Shown here: positions 16,396-25,400 of the stretch, piece after piece
Numbering within the stretch: the stretch's first letter is position 1
Layout of the letters: each line of letters begins with the position of its first letter
From: Mesorhizobium xinjiangense
GTDB taxonomy: Bacteria; Pseudomonadota; Alphaproteobacteria; Rhizobiales; Rhizobiaceae
Assembly (NCBI RefSeq): GCF_009749525.1
Contig: NZ_WOAC01000001.1
Coordinates: forward strand, 124,001-188,000
Length of the DNA stretch: 64,000 nucleotides
Reading direction: 5' to 3'
Made by a program: the position numbers and the translations under genes
Notes under the pieces: model-generated
Seen by the model: the letters and a program-made list of their open reading frames with translations, nothing else
Told to the model about the DNA's origin: nothing
The model's database searches: none

Positions 16396-17802
16396 ATGGC
16401 GCAGGCGGAAACGGCAACACGCACGGGTGCGGTGATGAACGCGGTGCGCACCAGGATCGCCGGCCGCGCGCTGGCCAGCGGCGACCGGCTGCCCTCGATC
16501 CGCGCCTTCGCCGCGACGATGGGTGTTTCGCCTTCGACCGTGGTCGAGGCCTATGACCGCCTTGCCGCCGAGGGGCTGATCAGGGCCCGGCAGGGCTCCG
16601 GCTTCTATGTCGCGAACGCCGCACCGCCGCTGGCGCTGGCCGAGATCGGCCCGAAGCTCGACCGGGCGCTCGATCCCTTCTGGGTCTCGAGGCAGTCGCT
16701 CGATGCCGACGCTGGGGTGGCCAAGCCCGGCTGCGGCTGGCTGCCGGCCGACTGGATGCCTAACGCCGCGATCCGCCGCGCCATCCGGCGCGCGGCCAGA
16801 GCCGACGATGCGCTGCTTGCCGACTATGGCGCGACGCGCGGGCCGTTGGCGCTGCGCCGCCTGCTGGCGCGCCAGTTTGCCGGCGAAGGCCTGGAGGCGA
16901 GTCCGGACCAGATCCTGCTGACCACATCGGGCACGCAGGCGATCGATCTCATTTGCCGCTTTCTTATCAGGCCCGGCGACGCTGTGCTCGTCGACGATCC
17001 CTGCTACTTCAATTTCCAGGCCCTTCTGCGCGCCCATCAGGCGGTGATCGTCGGCGTTCCCTACACGCCCGCCGGGGCGGATGTGGAACGCTTTGCCGAA
17101 GCCGTGGCAACGCATCGTCCGCGCCTCTACATCACCAACTCCGCGCTTCATAATCCAACCGGCGCGACCCTCTCGCCGCAGGTCGCCCACCGGTTGGCGA
17201 ACATCGCGGCCGCGCATGACGTGACGATCGTCGAGGACGACATATTCGCCGACTTCGAGCCCGAACCGTCGCCGCGCCTCGCCGCGCTCGACGGCCTGTC
17301 GCGCGTGATCCGCATCGGCAGCTTCTCCAAGACCCTGTCGGCCTCGATCCGCTGCGGCTACATCGCCGCCCGGGCCGACTGGATCGACGCGCTGATCGAC
17401 TTCCAGGTCGCGACCAGCTTCGGCGGTGTCAGTCCTCTGGCGGCCGAACTCATCCTGACGGCCCTCGGCGACGGCAGCTACCGCAAGCACATGGAGGCGC
17501 TGCGCCAGCGGCTGGCGCGCGCCCGGCGCGACACGGCGGCAAAGCTTATGAGGCTCGGTATTGTGCCCTGGCTGATGCCGCGCGGCGGGTTCTATCTCTG
17601 GTGCAGCCTGCCCGACGGCCGGGATGCGGCGTCGCTCGCCCGTGCCGCGCTTCGCGAGAATGTCGTGCTGGCACCCGGCGACGTCTTCAGCATCTCGCAA
17701 TCGGCCTCAAGCTTCATGCGCTTCAACGTCGCCCAAATGGGCGACGACCGGGTGTTCGCCGTGCTGGAGCGCGCCTTGTCGAAAGCACAAGAACAGGGTT
17801 GA
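16396..17802 (+). CDS. MocR/GntR-type PLP-dependent transcriptional regulator
   Basis: 468-aa fusion of a GntR winged helix (about residues 10-75; RALASGDRLPSIRAFAATMGVSPSTVVEAYDRL in part, EGLIRARQGSGFYV) with a fold-type I aminotransferase domain (about 110-460). The PLP-binding lysine lies in RIGSFSKTLSASIRCGY; other class-I residues appear in SGTQAIDLICRF, NSALHNPTG and EDDIFADFEP. MocR proteins sense amino acids or vitamin B6 forms through this domain. ATG 16396 is preferred since upstream reading is antisense to the EamA gene. Divergent from EamA with a shared inverted repeat. Confidence 0.92.
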   Translation: MAQAETATRTGAVMNAVRTRIAGRALASGDRLPSIRAFAATMGVSPSTVVEAYDRLAAEGLIRARQGSGFYVANAAPPLALAEIGPKLDRALDPFWVSRQSLDADAGVAKPGCGWLPADWMPNAAIRRAIRRAARADDALLADYGATRGPLALRRLLARQFAGEGLEASPDQILLTTSGTQAIDLICRFLIRPGDAVLVDDPCYFNFQALLRAHQAVIVGVPYTPAGADVERFAEAVATHRPRLYITNSALHNPTGATLSPQVAHRLANIAAAHDVTIVEDDIFADFEPEPSPRLAALDGLSRVIRIGSFSKTLSASIRCGYIAARADWIDALIDFQVATSFGGVSPLAAELILTALGDGSYRKHMEALRQRLARARRDTAAKLMRLGIVPWLMPRGGFYLWCSLPDGRDAASLARAALRENVVLAPGDVFSISQSASSFMRFNVAQMGDDRVFAVLERALSKAQEQG

Positions 17803-17880
17803 GCGAGACGGCGAGGCCGGCACAACGAAGCCGGACCCCGCGCAATGCCGTGCAACTGAATCTGGGGCACCCATGGAGCC

Positions 17881-18345
17881 TCAGAAATCCAGCGGCGCGT
17901 TATCCACCACCTCCTTCATGACGAAGAAGGTGCGGGTCTGGCGCACACCCGGCAAGCCGATCAGCTGGTCGCCATGCAGCCGGTTGAACTCGGCCATGTC
18001 GCGCACCCTGATCTTGAGAAAATAGTCGAAATCGCCGGCCACCAGATGGCAATCGAGCAGGAAGGGCAGGCGTCGTGCGGCCGCCTCGAAGGCAGCGAAG
18101 CTTTCCTTCGTCGACCGGTCGAGCACGACGCCGACCATCACCAGTGCGCCGCGGTCGACGCGTTGCGGATCGATCTCGGCACGCACGGCGCGCACATAAC
18201 CCTCGGCAAAGAGCCTCTGCGTTCGACGATGGCAGGTCGCCGGGCTGATGTTGGCACGCCTGGCAAGCTCGGCATTGGCCATCCGCCCGTCACGGCCGAG
18301 CAGACGCAGGAGCTTCATGTCGATCCGGTCGAGGTCAGCGGGCAT
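17881..18345 (-). CDS. acdR: Lrp/AsnC family regulator, probable AcdR
   Basis: 154-aa regulator with an AsnC-type helix-turn-helix (about 1-60; DRIDMKLLRLLGRDGRMANAEL in part, ANISPATCHRRTQRLFAEGYV) and a C-terminal RAM ligand-binding domain (about 70-145; VMVGVVLDRSTKESFAAFEAA, CHLVAGDFDYFLKIRVRDMAEF). It is divergent from acdS across 157 bp. In many proteobacteria the gene in exactly this position is acdR, the Lrp-like activator of ACC deaminase; assignment rests on that arrangement, and the protein itself is a generic Lrp member. Confidence 0.82.
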   Translation of the reverse strand: MPADLDRIDMKLLRLLGRDGRMANAELARRANISPATCHRRTQRLFAEGYVRAVRAEIDPQRVDRGALVMVGVVLDRSTKESFAAFEAAARRLPFLLDCHLVAGDFDYFLKIRVRDMAEFNRLHGDQLIGLPGVRQTRTFFVMKEVVDNAPLDF

Positions 18346-18502
18346 GGAAGAATCTTTCTATTTGCTGCAATGATTGATCGATTATCATCATCTTGCCGCC
18401 ATCGCCGCATATCATTGTATTACAAAAGCTCGAACTTCGAGAGCACTTTTCGCAGGCTCCACGGTAGTATCCGCGCAAATCGCCAACCGGAGCCCACGAC
18501 CC
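18346..18502. promoter_or_regulatory. acdR-acdS divergent promoter region
   Basis: 157-bp AT-richer gap between divergent acdR and acdS. It contains TGATTGATCGATTATCA (18370-18386), an imperfect dyad with TGAT/ATCA ends, and a later ATCATTGTATTACAAA stretch. Lrp-type sites are degenerate, AT-rich dyads, so this is where AcdR would be expected to bind. No exact operator could be assigned. Confidence 0.4.
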
Positions 18503-19516
18503 ATGCTCGAGAAATTTCCCCGTTATCCACTCACCTTCGGTCCGACGCCGATCGAGAAGCTGGACCGCCTTTCGGCCCATCTCGGCGGCGGAGTCGAGAT
18601 CTATTCCAAGCGCGAGGACTGCAATTCCGGTCTCGCCTTCGGCGGCAACAAGCTGCGCAAGCTCGAATATATCGTGCCCGACGCGATCGCCTCTGGCGCC
18701 GACACGCTGGTGACGATCGGCGGCGTTCAGTCGAACCACACGCGGCAGGTCGCCGCCACCGCCGCCAAGATCGGCATGAAATGCCGGCTGGTGCAGGAAA
18801 GCTGGGTGCCGTTTCCCGATGCCGTCTACGACCGCGTCGGCAACATCCTGATGAGCCGGGTGATGGGCGCCGATGTCGAACTCGTCGACGAAGGCTTCGA
18901 CATTGGCATCCGCGAAAGCTGGGAGAACGCCATCGAGGACGTCAAGGCGAAGGGCGGCACACCCTATGCGATCCCGGCCGGCGCCTCGGTCCATCCGCTG
19001 GGCGGCCTGGGCTTTGTCGGCTTTGCCGAAGAGGTGCGGGCGCAGGAGGCCGAGCTCGGCTTCACCTTCGACTATGTGGTCGTGTGCACCGTCACCGGGT
19101 CGACCCATGCCGGAATGCTGGTCGGCTTCGCCATGGACGGTCGGCAGCGCAACGTCATCGGCATCGACGCCTCCGCAACGCCGGCCCAGACCAAGGCGCA
19201 GGTGCTGGAGATCGCCCGCAACACGGCGGAGCTGGTCGAACTCGGGCAGGAAATCGCGCCGGACGACGTCGTGCTGAACGAGGATTACGCCTATCCGGCC
19301 TATGGCGTGCCGTCGGACGACACCAACGCGGCGATCCGGCTTGCCGCGCGCCTGGAAGGCATGATGACCGACCCGGTCTATGAGGGCAAATCGATGCAGG
19401 GCCTGATCGATCTCGTCGGAAAGGGGTTCTTTCCCGCCGGCTCGAAGGTGCTTTATGCCCATCTCGGCGGCGTGCCGGCGATCAACGGCTACAGCTACCT
19501 GTACCGAAACGGATAG
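18503..19516 (+). CDS. acdS: 1-aminocyclopropane-1-carboxylate deaminase
   Basis: 337-aa PLP enzyme that opens ACC, the plant ethylene precursor, to 2-oxobutyrate and ammonia. It follows known AcdS proteins end to end: [28 protein letters not shown] with the PLP lysine at about 50, [44 protein letters not shown] and VLYAHLGG. The Tyr-Glu pair in VYEGKSM and the Leu in AHLGG are the positions used to tell true ACC deaminases from D-cysteine desulfhydrases, and all three have the ACC-deaminase residue. The TAG stop coincides with the left end of dispersed element copy B. Suggests a plant-associated lifestyle or ancestor. Confidence 0.93.
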   Translation: MLEKFPRYPLTFGPTPIEKLDRLSAHLGGGVEIYSKREDCNSGLAFGGNKLRKLEYIVPDAIASGADTLVTIGGVQSNHTRQVAATAAKIGMKCRLVQESWVPFPDAVYDRVGNILMSRVMGADVELVDEGFDIGIRESWENAIEDVKAKGGTPYAIPAGASVHPLGGLGFVGFAEEVRAQEAELGFTFDYVVVCTVTGSTHAGMLVGFAMDGRQRNVIGIDASATPAQTKAQVLEIARNTAELVELGQEIAPDDVVLNEDYAYPAYGVPSDDTNAAIRLAARLEGMMTDPVYEGKSMQGLIDLVGKGFFPAGSKVLYAHLGGVPAINGYSYLYRNG

Positions 19517-19629
19517 CGCGCGTTCGCTTCAAACGGGGACGTTTGAAGCAAAGATATGCGCGCCAGATCAATATGCTGGAACATGTACCTTTCGCTCAAA
19601 CAGTTCCGTTTGAGCGGGACATGTTCTGG
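19514..19629 (+). repeat. ~116-bp three-hairpin dispersed element, copy B
   Basis: Starts with the acdS stop codon: TAG at 19514-19516 is followed at once by GCGCGC. Hairpin 1 pairs GCTTCAAACG with CGTTTGAAGC and has outer GCGCGC arms; a small middle hairpin pairs CCAG with CTGG; hairpin 2 pairs GCTCAAAC with GTTTGAGC inside outer arms GAACATGT/ACATGTTC. The right end reads TTCTGG where copies C and D read TTCTAG. Confidence 0.85.
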
Positions 19630-19711
19630 CGCTCTGGCGCATTTTCTCCTGCTATTTCAATCATCTGACCGGTTTTCGCCGGCTCCGCCTTGAATCCTCA
19701 AAATGCCATTC

Positions 19712-19725
19712 CCATTTCGAAATGG
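19712..19725. promoter_or_regulatory. 14-bp perfect palindrome upstream of the DUF2852 gene
   Basis: CCATTTCGAAATGG is a perfect palindrome centred about 50 bp before the DUF2852 start codon, inside a 140-bp region with no gene. The position suits an operator, but no regulator can be named. Confidence 0.35.
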
Positions 19726-19769
19726 TGCAGACCGGCCGGAATGCCCCCTGAACAGAGGAACGGGAGAAA

Positions 19770-20219
19770 ATGAACACACATGCATTGATCAGACCGGCAT
19801 GGACGCCGGCGACCATTGCGCTGATGGTGCTCGGCTTCATGGTGTTCTGGCCTCTTGGTCTGGCCATGCTAGCCTACATCCTGTGGGGCGATCGGCTTGA
19901 GATGTTCAAGCGCGACGTCAACCAGGCGACGGACGGCTTCTTTGCTTCCTGCCGCCACCGCGGGCGCCATCATCGCCGCCACCGGGGTTACAGCCATACC
20001 GGCAACGTTGCCTTCGACGAATGGCGCGAGAAGGAACTGGAACGCCTGTCCGAAGAGCGCCGCAAGCTCGACGAGATGCGCGAGGAGTTCGACTCCTATA
20101 TGCGCGAGTTGCGCCGGGCCAAGGACCAGCAGGAGTTCGACCGCTTCATGAAGGAGCACGAGCGCCGCAAGGACGACAAGCCGAACGGCGATTCCTCGAC
20201 CGACCTCGTCGAGGAGTGA
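19770..20219 (+). CDS. DUF2852 domain-containing membrane protein
   Basis: 149-aa protein of the DUF2852 family, common in alphaproteobacteria and of unknown function. A hydrophobic N-terminal half (about residues 14-42; ATIALMVLGFMVFWPLGLAM, LAYILWGDRLEMFKRD) makes one hairpin or two short helices; a histidine/arginine-rich linker (CRHRGRHHRRHRG) leads to a charged coiled coil (about 88-140; LERLSEERRKLDEMREEF, RRAKDQQEFDRFM). GGGAGAAA precedes the ATG. Followed by a strong terminator shared with pckA. Confidence 0.88.
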   Translation: MNTHALIRPAWTPATIALMVLGFMVFWPLGLAMLAYILWGDRLEMFKRDVNQATDGFFASCRHRGRHHRRHRGYSHTGNVAFDEWREKELERLSEERRKLDEMREEFDSYMRELRRAKDQQEFDRFMKEHERRKDDKPNGDSSTDLVEE

Positions 20220-20244
20220 CCCTTCTCACATCGGTGAGAATATT

Positions 20245-20278
20245 AAACGGCGCCGTTCCCCCGGCGCCGTTTGCTTTT
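20245..20278. terminator. bidirectional intrinsic terminator
   Basis: AAACGGCGCCG and CGGCGCCGTTT form an 11-bp stem with a short CCCC-containing loop, followed on the plus strand by GCTTTT and on the minus strand by an AT-rich run (TTTAATATT). It lies between the convergent DUF2852 and pckA genes and should stop both transcripts. Confidence 0.85.
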
Positions 20279-20297
20279 ATATGATCCCATTCGGGCG

Positions 20298-21908
20298 CTA
20301 TTCGGCCGCCTCGCTCGGCCGCGGCGCGGCGCCCAGGATGTCGGCGTCGACATGGCTTTCGAATTTCTCGAAATTGTCGATGAACATGCCGACCAGCTTC
20401 TTCGCCTGCACGTCGTAGGCGGCCTTGTCGGTCCAGGTCGAGCGCGGGTCGAGAATGGCCGCGTCGACGCCGTGGACCGTGGCCGGCACGGCGAAACCGA
20501 AATTCGGGTCGGTACGGATCCCGGCCTGTTTCAGCGAACCGTCGAGAGCCGCCGACAGGAGGGCGCGTGTCACCCGGATTGGCATGCGCGAGCCGGTGCC
20601 GTAGGCCCCGCCGGTCCAGCCGGTATTGACCAGCCAGCAATCGACTTTGTGCTCGGCGATCAGTTCGCGCAGCAGATTGCCGTATTCGGACGGATGGCGC
20701 GGCATGAAGGGGGCGCCGAAGCAGGTCGAGAACGTCGCTTCCGGCTCGGTAAGCCCCTTCTCCGTGCCCGCCACCTTGGCCGTGTAGCCGGACAGGAAGT
20801 GGTACATCGCCTGCGCCGGCGTCAGCTTGGCGATCGGCGGCAGAACGCCGAAGGCGTCCGCCGTCAGCATGATGATGTTCCTGGGATGCCCGGCCCGGCC
20901 CGTATCGGAGGCATTGGGGATGAAATGAAGCGGATAGGCGCAGCGCGCGTTTTCGGTCAGCGATCCGTCGTCGAAATCGGGCACGCGGGCCTCGTCGAGC
21001 ACGACATTTTCCAGCACCGTGCCGAAACGGCGCGTGGTTGCGTGGATCTCAGGCTCGGCCTCGGCCGACAGCTTGATCGTCTTGGCGTAGCACCCCCCTT
21101 CGAAGTTGAAGATGCCGTCCTTGCCCCAACCATGCTCGTCGTCGCCCAGAAGCGTGCGCGCAGGATCGGCCGAAAGCGTCGTCTTGCCGGTGCCCGAAAG
21201 GCCGAAGAACACGGCCGCATCACCCGATGGCCCGACATTGGCCGAACAGTGCATCGGCATGACGCCGCGCCCGGGAAGCAGGTAGTTGAGCACCGTGAAG
21301 ACGGATTTCTTCATCTCGCCGGCATAGGACGTGCCGCCGATCAGCACCACCATGCGCGACAGGTCGACGGCGATCACCGTCTCGCTGCGGGTGCCGTGGC
21401 GCGCCGGATCGGCCTTGAAGGTGGGCAGGTCTATGATGGTGAGCTTCGGCAGAAAGCTCTCGAGTGCCGCCGTCTCGGGCCGGATCAGGAGGTTGCGGAT
21501 GAACAGGGCGTGCCAGGCGTATTCGCAGACGACGCGCGCCGGCAGGCTGTTTTGCTCATCTGCTCCGCCGATCAGGTCCTGGACGAACAGGTCGCGACCG
21601 CGCGCGTGCTCGCGGAAATCGGCGAACAGCGCGTCGAACTGCTCGCGCGTGAAGGGGGCGTTGTTGTCCCACCAGATCTCGTCGGCCGTGTTGTCGTCGC
21701 GCACGACGAATTTGTCCTTCGGCGAGCGGCCCGTATGCTGGCCGGTCAGTGCGACGAGAGTGCCATGCGCCGACAGGCGCGCCTCGCCGCGCCGGATCGC
21801 CTCCTCATAGAGATCGGCAGCGCCGAAATTGTAGTGCACGGTGCCCAGTTGCTCGAGGCCCGCACTTTCAATCCCGCATGCGGGATTGCGCTTGCCGATT
21901 TCTTCCAT
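20298..21908 (-). CDS. pckA: phosphoenolpyruvate carboxykinase (ATP)
   Basis: 536-aa gluconeogenic enzyme that decarboxylates and phosphorylates oxaloacetate to phosphoenolpyruvate. ATP-PEPCK landmarks: [11 protein letters not shown] (about 65), the catalytic region [20 protein letters not shown] (about 210), the kinase P-loop [15 protein letters not shown] (about 240), DDEHGW, and [25 protein letters not shown] in part. Full length. It is divergent from chvI across ~345 bp with two CG-centred palindromes (22025-22068) that look like LacI-type operators. In rhizobia this gene is needed for growth on C4-dicarboxylates. Confidence 0.97.
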   Translation of the reverse strand: MEEIGKRNPACGIESAGLEQLGTVHYNFGAADLYEEAIRRGEARLSAHGTLVALTGQHTGRSPKDKFVVRDDNTADEIWWDNNAPFTREQFDALFADFREHARGRDLFVQDLIGGADEQNSLPARVVCEYAWHALFIRNLLIRPETAALESFLPKLTIIDLPTFKADPARHGTRSETVIAVDLSRMVVLIGGTSYAGEMKKSVFTVLNYLLPGRGVMPMHCSANVGPSGDAAVFFGLSGTGKTTLSADPARTLLGDDEHGWGKDGIFNFEGGCYAKTIKLSAEAEPEIHATTRRFGTVLENVVLDEARVPDFDDGSLTENARCAYPLHFIPNASDTGRAGHPRNIIMLTADAFGVLPPIAKLTPAQAMYHFLSGYTAKVAGTEKGLTEPEATFSTCFGAPFMPRHPSEYGNLLRELIAEHKVDCWLVNTGWTGGAYGTGSRMPIRVTRALLSAALDGSLKQAGIRTDPNFGFAVPATVHGVDAAILDPRSTWTDKAAYDVQAKKLVGMFIDNFEKFESHVDADILGAAPRPSEAAE

Positions 21909-22024
21909 TCTCCCAAACTCCAGTCTTGTTCCTTATGGATGCCGGACAAACCGGCGCTGTGGACCGAGGTCCGATGACAGTCGACATCTAGGGGAGAAAC
22001 AGAAAAACCTTTCATTATCAAATA

Positions 22025-22068
22025 TTTAATCGATTAAAAATTTTGAAAAACTTTTAAATCGTTTAAAG
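22025..22068. promoter_or_regulatory. two CG-centred palindromic operators upstream of pckA
   Basis: TTTAATCGATTAAA (22025-22038) is a perfect 14-bp palindrome. A second, imperfect one, CTTTTAAATCGTTTAAAG (22051-22068), is centred 29 bp away. Both have the central CG step typical of LacI/GalR-family operators, and lie 117-160 bp upstream of pckA. Rhizobial pckA is known to be controlled by a LacI-type regulator (PckR), which makes that the leading candidate; the regulator gene is not in this window. Confidence 0.55.
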
Positions 22069-22161
22069 ATGCGTCCGCTGGACGTACCTTTGGCGGGGCG
22101 GCGCGACGACCCGGCGCGCGGGTTGCGCGAGGCCGGAGGCGAGACGATGTGACACGGGCCA

Positions 22162-22173
22162 TGGCATATGCCA
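22162..22173. promoter_or_regulatory. 12-bp perfect palindrome upstream of chvI
   Basis: TGGCATATGCCA is a perfect palindrome 64-75 bp before the first possible chvI start codon, followed by two similar TTTGTNCC-like half-sites (TTTTGTACCC and ATTTGTCCG). It may be an operator or part of the chvI promoter; no regulator can be assigned. Confidence 0.3.
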
Positions 22174-22254
22174 CATTTTGTACCCAATTTGTCCGCCAAT
22201 ACCGCGTCTGCCTGAACCACGAAGGGACGCGCGCTCATGAGGGAAACGCTCGAC

Positions 22255-22956
22255 ATGGCTACAATCGCTCTGGTGGACGACGACCGCAACATCCTCACCT
22301 CGGTCTCGATCGCGCTCGAATCCGAAGGCTACCGCGTGGAGACCTACACAGATGGCGCATCGGCGCTCGAGGGGTTTGCGGCGCGTCCGCCCACGCTCGC
22401 CATCCTCGATATCAAGATGCCGCGCATGGACGGGATGGAACTGCTTCGCCGGCTGCGCCAGAAGTCGGATATGCCGGTCATCTTCCTGACCTCGAAGGAT
22501 GACGAGATCGACGAACTGTTCGGCCTCAAGATGGGTGCCGACGATTTCATCCGCAAACCGTTCTCCCAGCGCCTGCTGGTCGAGCGGGTCAAGGCGGTGC
22601 TGCGCCGCGCCAATGCGCGCGAAACGGCGGCCAAGTCGCCCAATCAGCAGGCACGCTCGCTGGAACGCGGCCAGTTGGTCATGGACCAGGAGCGCCACAC
22701 CTGCACCTGGAAGGGCCAGCCCGTCACGCTTACCGTGACCGAATTCCTCATCCTGCATTCGCTCGCCCAGCGCCCCGGCGTGGTCAAAAGTCGTGACGCG
22801 CTGATGGATTCGGCGTATGACGAGCAGGTTTATGTTGATGACCGGACGATCGATAGCCATATCAAGCGACTTCGCAAGAAGTTCAAGGCTGTCGACGACG
22901 AGTTCGACATGATCGAAACGCTGTACGGGGTGGGGTACCGGTTCCGCGAGGTGTGA
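22255..22956 (+). CDS. chvI: response regulator ChvI (OmpR family)
   Basis: 233-aa DNA-binding response regulator of the ChvG-ChvI (BvrS-BvrR) system that controls envelope, acid response, symbiosis or virulence in Rhizobiales. Receiver domain about 1-120: acidic pocket ALVDDDRN, phosphoacceptor Asp52 in [12 protein letters not shown], switch Thr in IFLTSKDDE and Lys in FIRKPFS. Winged helix about 140-230 ending [13 protein letters not shown]. Starting at 22255 puts the phosphoacceptor at 52 as in known ChvI; an in-frame ATG at 22237 would add six residues and cannot be excluded. 28 bp upstream of chvG. Confidence 0.96.
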   Translation: MATIALVDDDRNILTSVSIALESEGYRVETYTDGASALEGFAARPPTLAILDIKMPRMDGMELLRRLRQKSDMPVIFLTSKDDEIDELFGLKMGADDFIRKPFSQRLLVERVKAVLRRANARETAAKSPNQQARSLERGQLVMDQERHTCTWKGQPVTLTVTEFLILHSLAQRPGVVKSRDALMDSAYDEQVYVDDRTIDSHIKRLRKKFKAVDDEFDMIETLYGVGYRFREV

Positions 22957-22984
22957 CCGCGCGGCCGGTTGGCCCGGGTGAGAG

Positions 22985-24763
22985 ATGGTAGCGGAGACCA
23001 GAAAACCGTCGATGAACGGCGGCGCGGCGTCGTCGCGGGCGCGCTCCATCATGCGCCCCTTCACGGTGCCGCTGCGCCGGTTCTTCGGCCATCACGTCTT
23101 TTCCAGCCTTACGCGCCGCATCCTGATCCTGAATCTGGCGGCGCTCGGCATGCTGGTCCTGGGCATTCTCTATCTCAACCAGTATCGCGACGGCCTGATC
23201 GAGGCGCGGGTGGAAAGCCTGATGACACAGGGCGAGATCATCGCCGCGGCCATCGCCGCCTCGGCGACGGTCGAGACCGACACGATCACCGTCGATCCCG
23301 AAAAGCTCCTTGAGCTGCAGGCCGGCCAGAGTATCGCGCCCGGCACCGAACAGCTCGAAAGCCTCGACTTTCCGATCAACCCCGAGCGCGTGGCCCCGGT
23401 TCTCAGACGCCTGATCTCGCCGACGCGCACCCGCGCGCGCATCTATGACCGCGACGCCAATCTGCTTCTGGATTCGCGCCATCTCTATTCGCGCGGTCAG
23501 ATCCTGCGCTACGACCTGCCGCCGCTGGAGGGGGCCGAACCGGGACTGTTCGATCAGGCGAAGAAATACGTCATCGGGCTGTTCAGACGCACGGACCTTC
23601 CCGTCTACAAGGAACAGCCCGGCGGCAATGGGGCCGCCTATCCGGAGGTCATGAACGCGCTCATGGGCAGCCCCGGCTTCGTCGTGCGCATCAGCGAGCA
23701 TGGCGAGATGATCGTTTCGGTCGCCGTGCCCGTGCAGCGGTTTCGCGCCGTCCTCGGCGTCCTGCTCCTGTCCACCCAGGGCGGCGACATCGACAAGATC
23801 GACATGGCGGAGAAATTGTCGATCCTGCGCGTCTTCGGCGTCGCCGCACTGGTCTTCGGCATCCTGTCGATGATCGTCGCCTCGACGATCGCCAACCCGC
23901 TGCGCCGGCTGTCGGCCGCCGCCGTGCGGGTTCGCCGCGGCATCAAGAACCGCGAGGAGATCCCCGATTTCTCGCACCGCCAGGACGAGATCGGCAATCT
24001 GTCGACGGCACTGCGCGGCATGACAAACGCGCTCTATGCGCGCATCGAGGCCATCGAGAGCTTTGCCGCCGACGTGGCCCACGAATTGAAGAACCCGCTG
24101 ACCTCGCTGCGCAGCGCCGTGGAGACCTTGCCGCTCGCCAAGACCGAATCCTCGCGCGAACGCCTCCTGGAGATCATCCAGCACGACGTGCGACGCCTCG
24201 ACAGGCTGATCACCGACATCTCCGACGCCTCGCGTCTCGATGCCGAACTCGCCCGCGAGGACGCCGGGCGCGTCGAGATGCGGAAATTCGTCGAGGACCT
24301 GGTGGCGATCTCGCGCGAGGCCGGACATCACAAAAAGCCGGTGCAGATATCCCTCAATATCGACAAGCCGGTCCAAACCGCCAAGGGCTTCACCGTCACT
24401 GGCCACGACCTGCGGCTGGGCCAGGTGATCACCAATCTGATCGAGAACGCCCGCTCCTTTGTTCCCGACCAGGGTGGCCGCATCGATGTTTCGCTGGCCC
24501 GCACGGCCGGCTTTGTCACCGTCGCCGTCGAGGACAACGGCCCCGGAATCCGGGCCGAGAACATCGACCGCATCTTCGAGCGCTTCTACACCGACCGCCC
24601 GTCATCGGAAGCTTTCGGACAGAATTCGGGCCTCGGCCTGTCGATCAGCCGCCAGATCGTCGAGGCTCATGGCGGCACGCTGACGGCCGAGAACATCGCC
24701 GGCTCCAAGCCGGGCGACATCCGCGGGGCACGCTTCATCGTCAAACTGCCGGCGGAAAGCTAG
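22985..24763 (+). CDS. chvG: sensor histidine kinase ChvG
   Basis: 592-aa membrane kinase that phosphorylates ChvI. Layout: cytoplasmic basic start; TM1 near residues 40-62 (ILILNLAALGMLVLGILYL); a large periplasmic sensing domain (about 65-270); TM2 near 275-300 (VFGVAALVFGILSMIVAS); HAMP; HisKA with phosphoacceptor His366 in FAADVAHELKNPLTSLRS; HATPase with NLIENARSF, VEDNGPGI and GLGLSISRQIVEAHGG. In rhizobia a periplasmic inhibitor (ExoR) binds the sensing domain. Followed 6 bp later by hprK, matching the conserved rhizobial order. Confidence 0.96.
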   Translation: MVAETRKPSMNGGAASSRARSIMRPFTVPLRRFFGHHVFSSLTRRILILNLAALGMLVLGILYLNQYRDGLIEARVESLMTQGEIIAAAIAASATVETDTITVDPEKLLELQAGQSIAPGTEQLESLDFPINPERVAPVLRRLISPTRTRARIYDRDANLLLDSRHLYSRGQILRYDLPPLEGAEPGLFDQAKKYVIGLFRRTDLPVYKEQPGGNGAAYPEVMNALMGSPGFVVRISEHGEMIVSVAVPVQRFRAVLGVLLLSTQGGDIDKIDMAEKLSILRVFGVAALVFGILSMIVASTIANPLRRLSAAAVRVRRGIKNREEIPDFSHRQDEIGNLSTALRGMTNALYARIEAIESFAADVAHELKNPLTSLRSAVETLPLAKTESSRERLLEIIQHDVRRLDRLITDISDASRLDAELAREDAGRVEMRKFVEDLVAISREAGHHKKPVQISLNIDKPVQTAKGFTVTGHDLRLGQVITNLIENARSFVPDQGGRIDVSLARTAGFVTVAVEDNGPGIRAENIDRIFERFYTDRPSSEAFGQNSGLGLSISRQIVEAHGGTLTAENIAGSKPGDIRGARFIVKLPAES

Positions 24764-24769
24764 AGCAGC

Positions 24770-25246
24770 ATGCGAACCGCACACATGAACAACCGCCATG
24801 CGACATGCGTCGTCCTGGGCGATCGCGGCGTCATGATCGAAGGTGCGCCAGGCTCGGGCAAGACCACCCTGGCCTTCGCGCTGATCGAGCGCTGCCTGGC
24901 CTTCGGGCACGGCGCGGCCTTCGTCGCCGACGACCAGGTGCTGGTCTGCGCCGTCAACGGCCGGCTGGTCGCCGCCGCCCCGCCGAACATAGCCGGAATG
25001 GCAGAACTGCACGGGCTGGGCATCGTCGGCGTCGACCATGCCGGGCATGCCGTCATCGACCTGGTCGTGACCCTGACGGACGGTCGGGCCGAACGCATGC
25101 CGCCCGCCCGCACCGCCCCATGCTGCGGCGTCGAACTGCCGCACCTGGAACTGCCGGCGCGAAGCGCCGAGGTCGCCGGGCGGCTGATCCTCGGGCAATT
25201 GCGCAAGCACGCGCCGCGGCCGCGAAACGCGGCTCACGTTGCGTGA
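24770..25246 (+). CDS. hprK: HPr kinase/phosphorylase, short alphaproteobacterial form
   Basis: 158-aa protein equal to the C-terminal catalytic domain of HprK only; the N-terminal domain of Firmicute enzymes is absent, as usual in this class. Walker A GAPGSGKT lies at residues 25-32, followed by the acidic ADDQV segment (about 54) and MAELHGLGIVGV (about 82), the counterpart of the EIRGLG signature. It phosphorylates and dephosphorylates the regulatory serine of HPr (Ser57 of the product at 25799-26101). Located between chvG and EIIA, linking the two-component system to nitrogen/carbon PTS signalling. Confidence 0.92.
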   Translation: MRTAHMNNRHATCVVLGDRGVMIEGAPGSGKTTLAFALIERCLAFGHGAAFVADDQVLVCAVNGRLVAAAPPNIAGMAELHGLGIVGVDHAGHAVIDLVVTLTDGRAERMPPARTAPCCGVELPHLELPARSAEVAGRLILGQLRKHAPRPRNAAHVA

Positions 25247-25282
25247 ACCGCACGAATGACGCACATTCCACGAAAATTGGGC

Positions 25283-25311
25283 TTGTCAACGGATTTTGCG
25301 TCGACAAGATA
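25283..25311 (+). promoter_or_regulatory. possible promoter upstream of the EIIA gene
   Basis: TTGTCA (25283-25288) and AAGATA (25306-25311) are separated by 17 bp in the 154-bp gap between hprK and the EIIA gene. The same stretch holds an inverted repeat CTTGTC/GACAAG (25282-25308) that overlaps both hexamers. Could drive EIIA-HPr independently of chvIG. Confidence 0.35.
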
Positions 25312-25400
25312 GCGCTCCTGTTGCAAGGGGCCGGAGCCAGCCGGCGAAGATGCCAGATTGTGTACAGTCGCGAATGAGCGACGACGGGAGCCACGCACGC

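Noticed and set aside
17803-17880. GGCCGG...CCGG inverted stretch between MocR and acdR genes as a terminator
   Set aside because: Stem is short and imperfect and lacks a T-run; not called.
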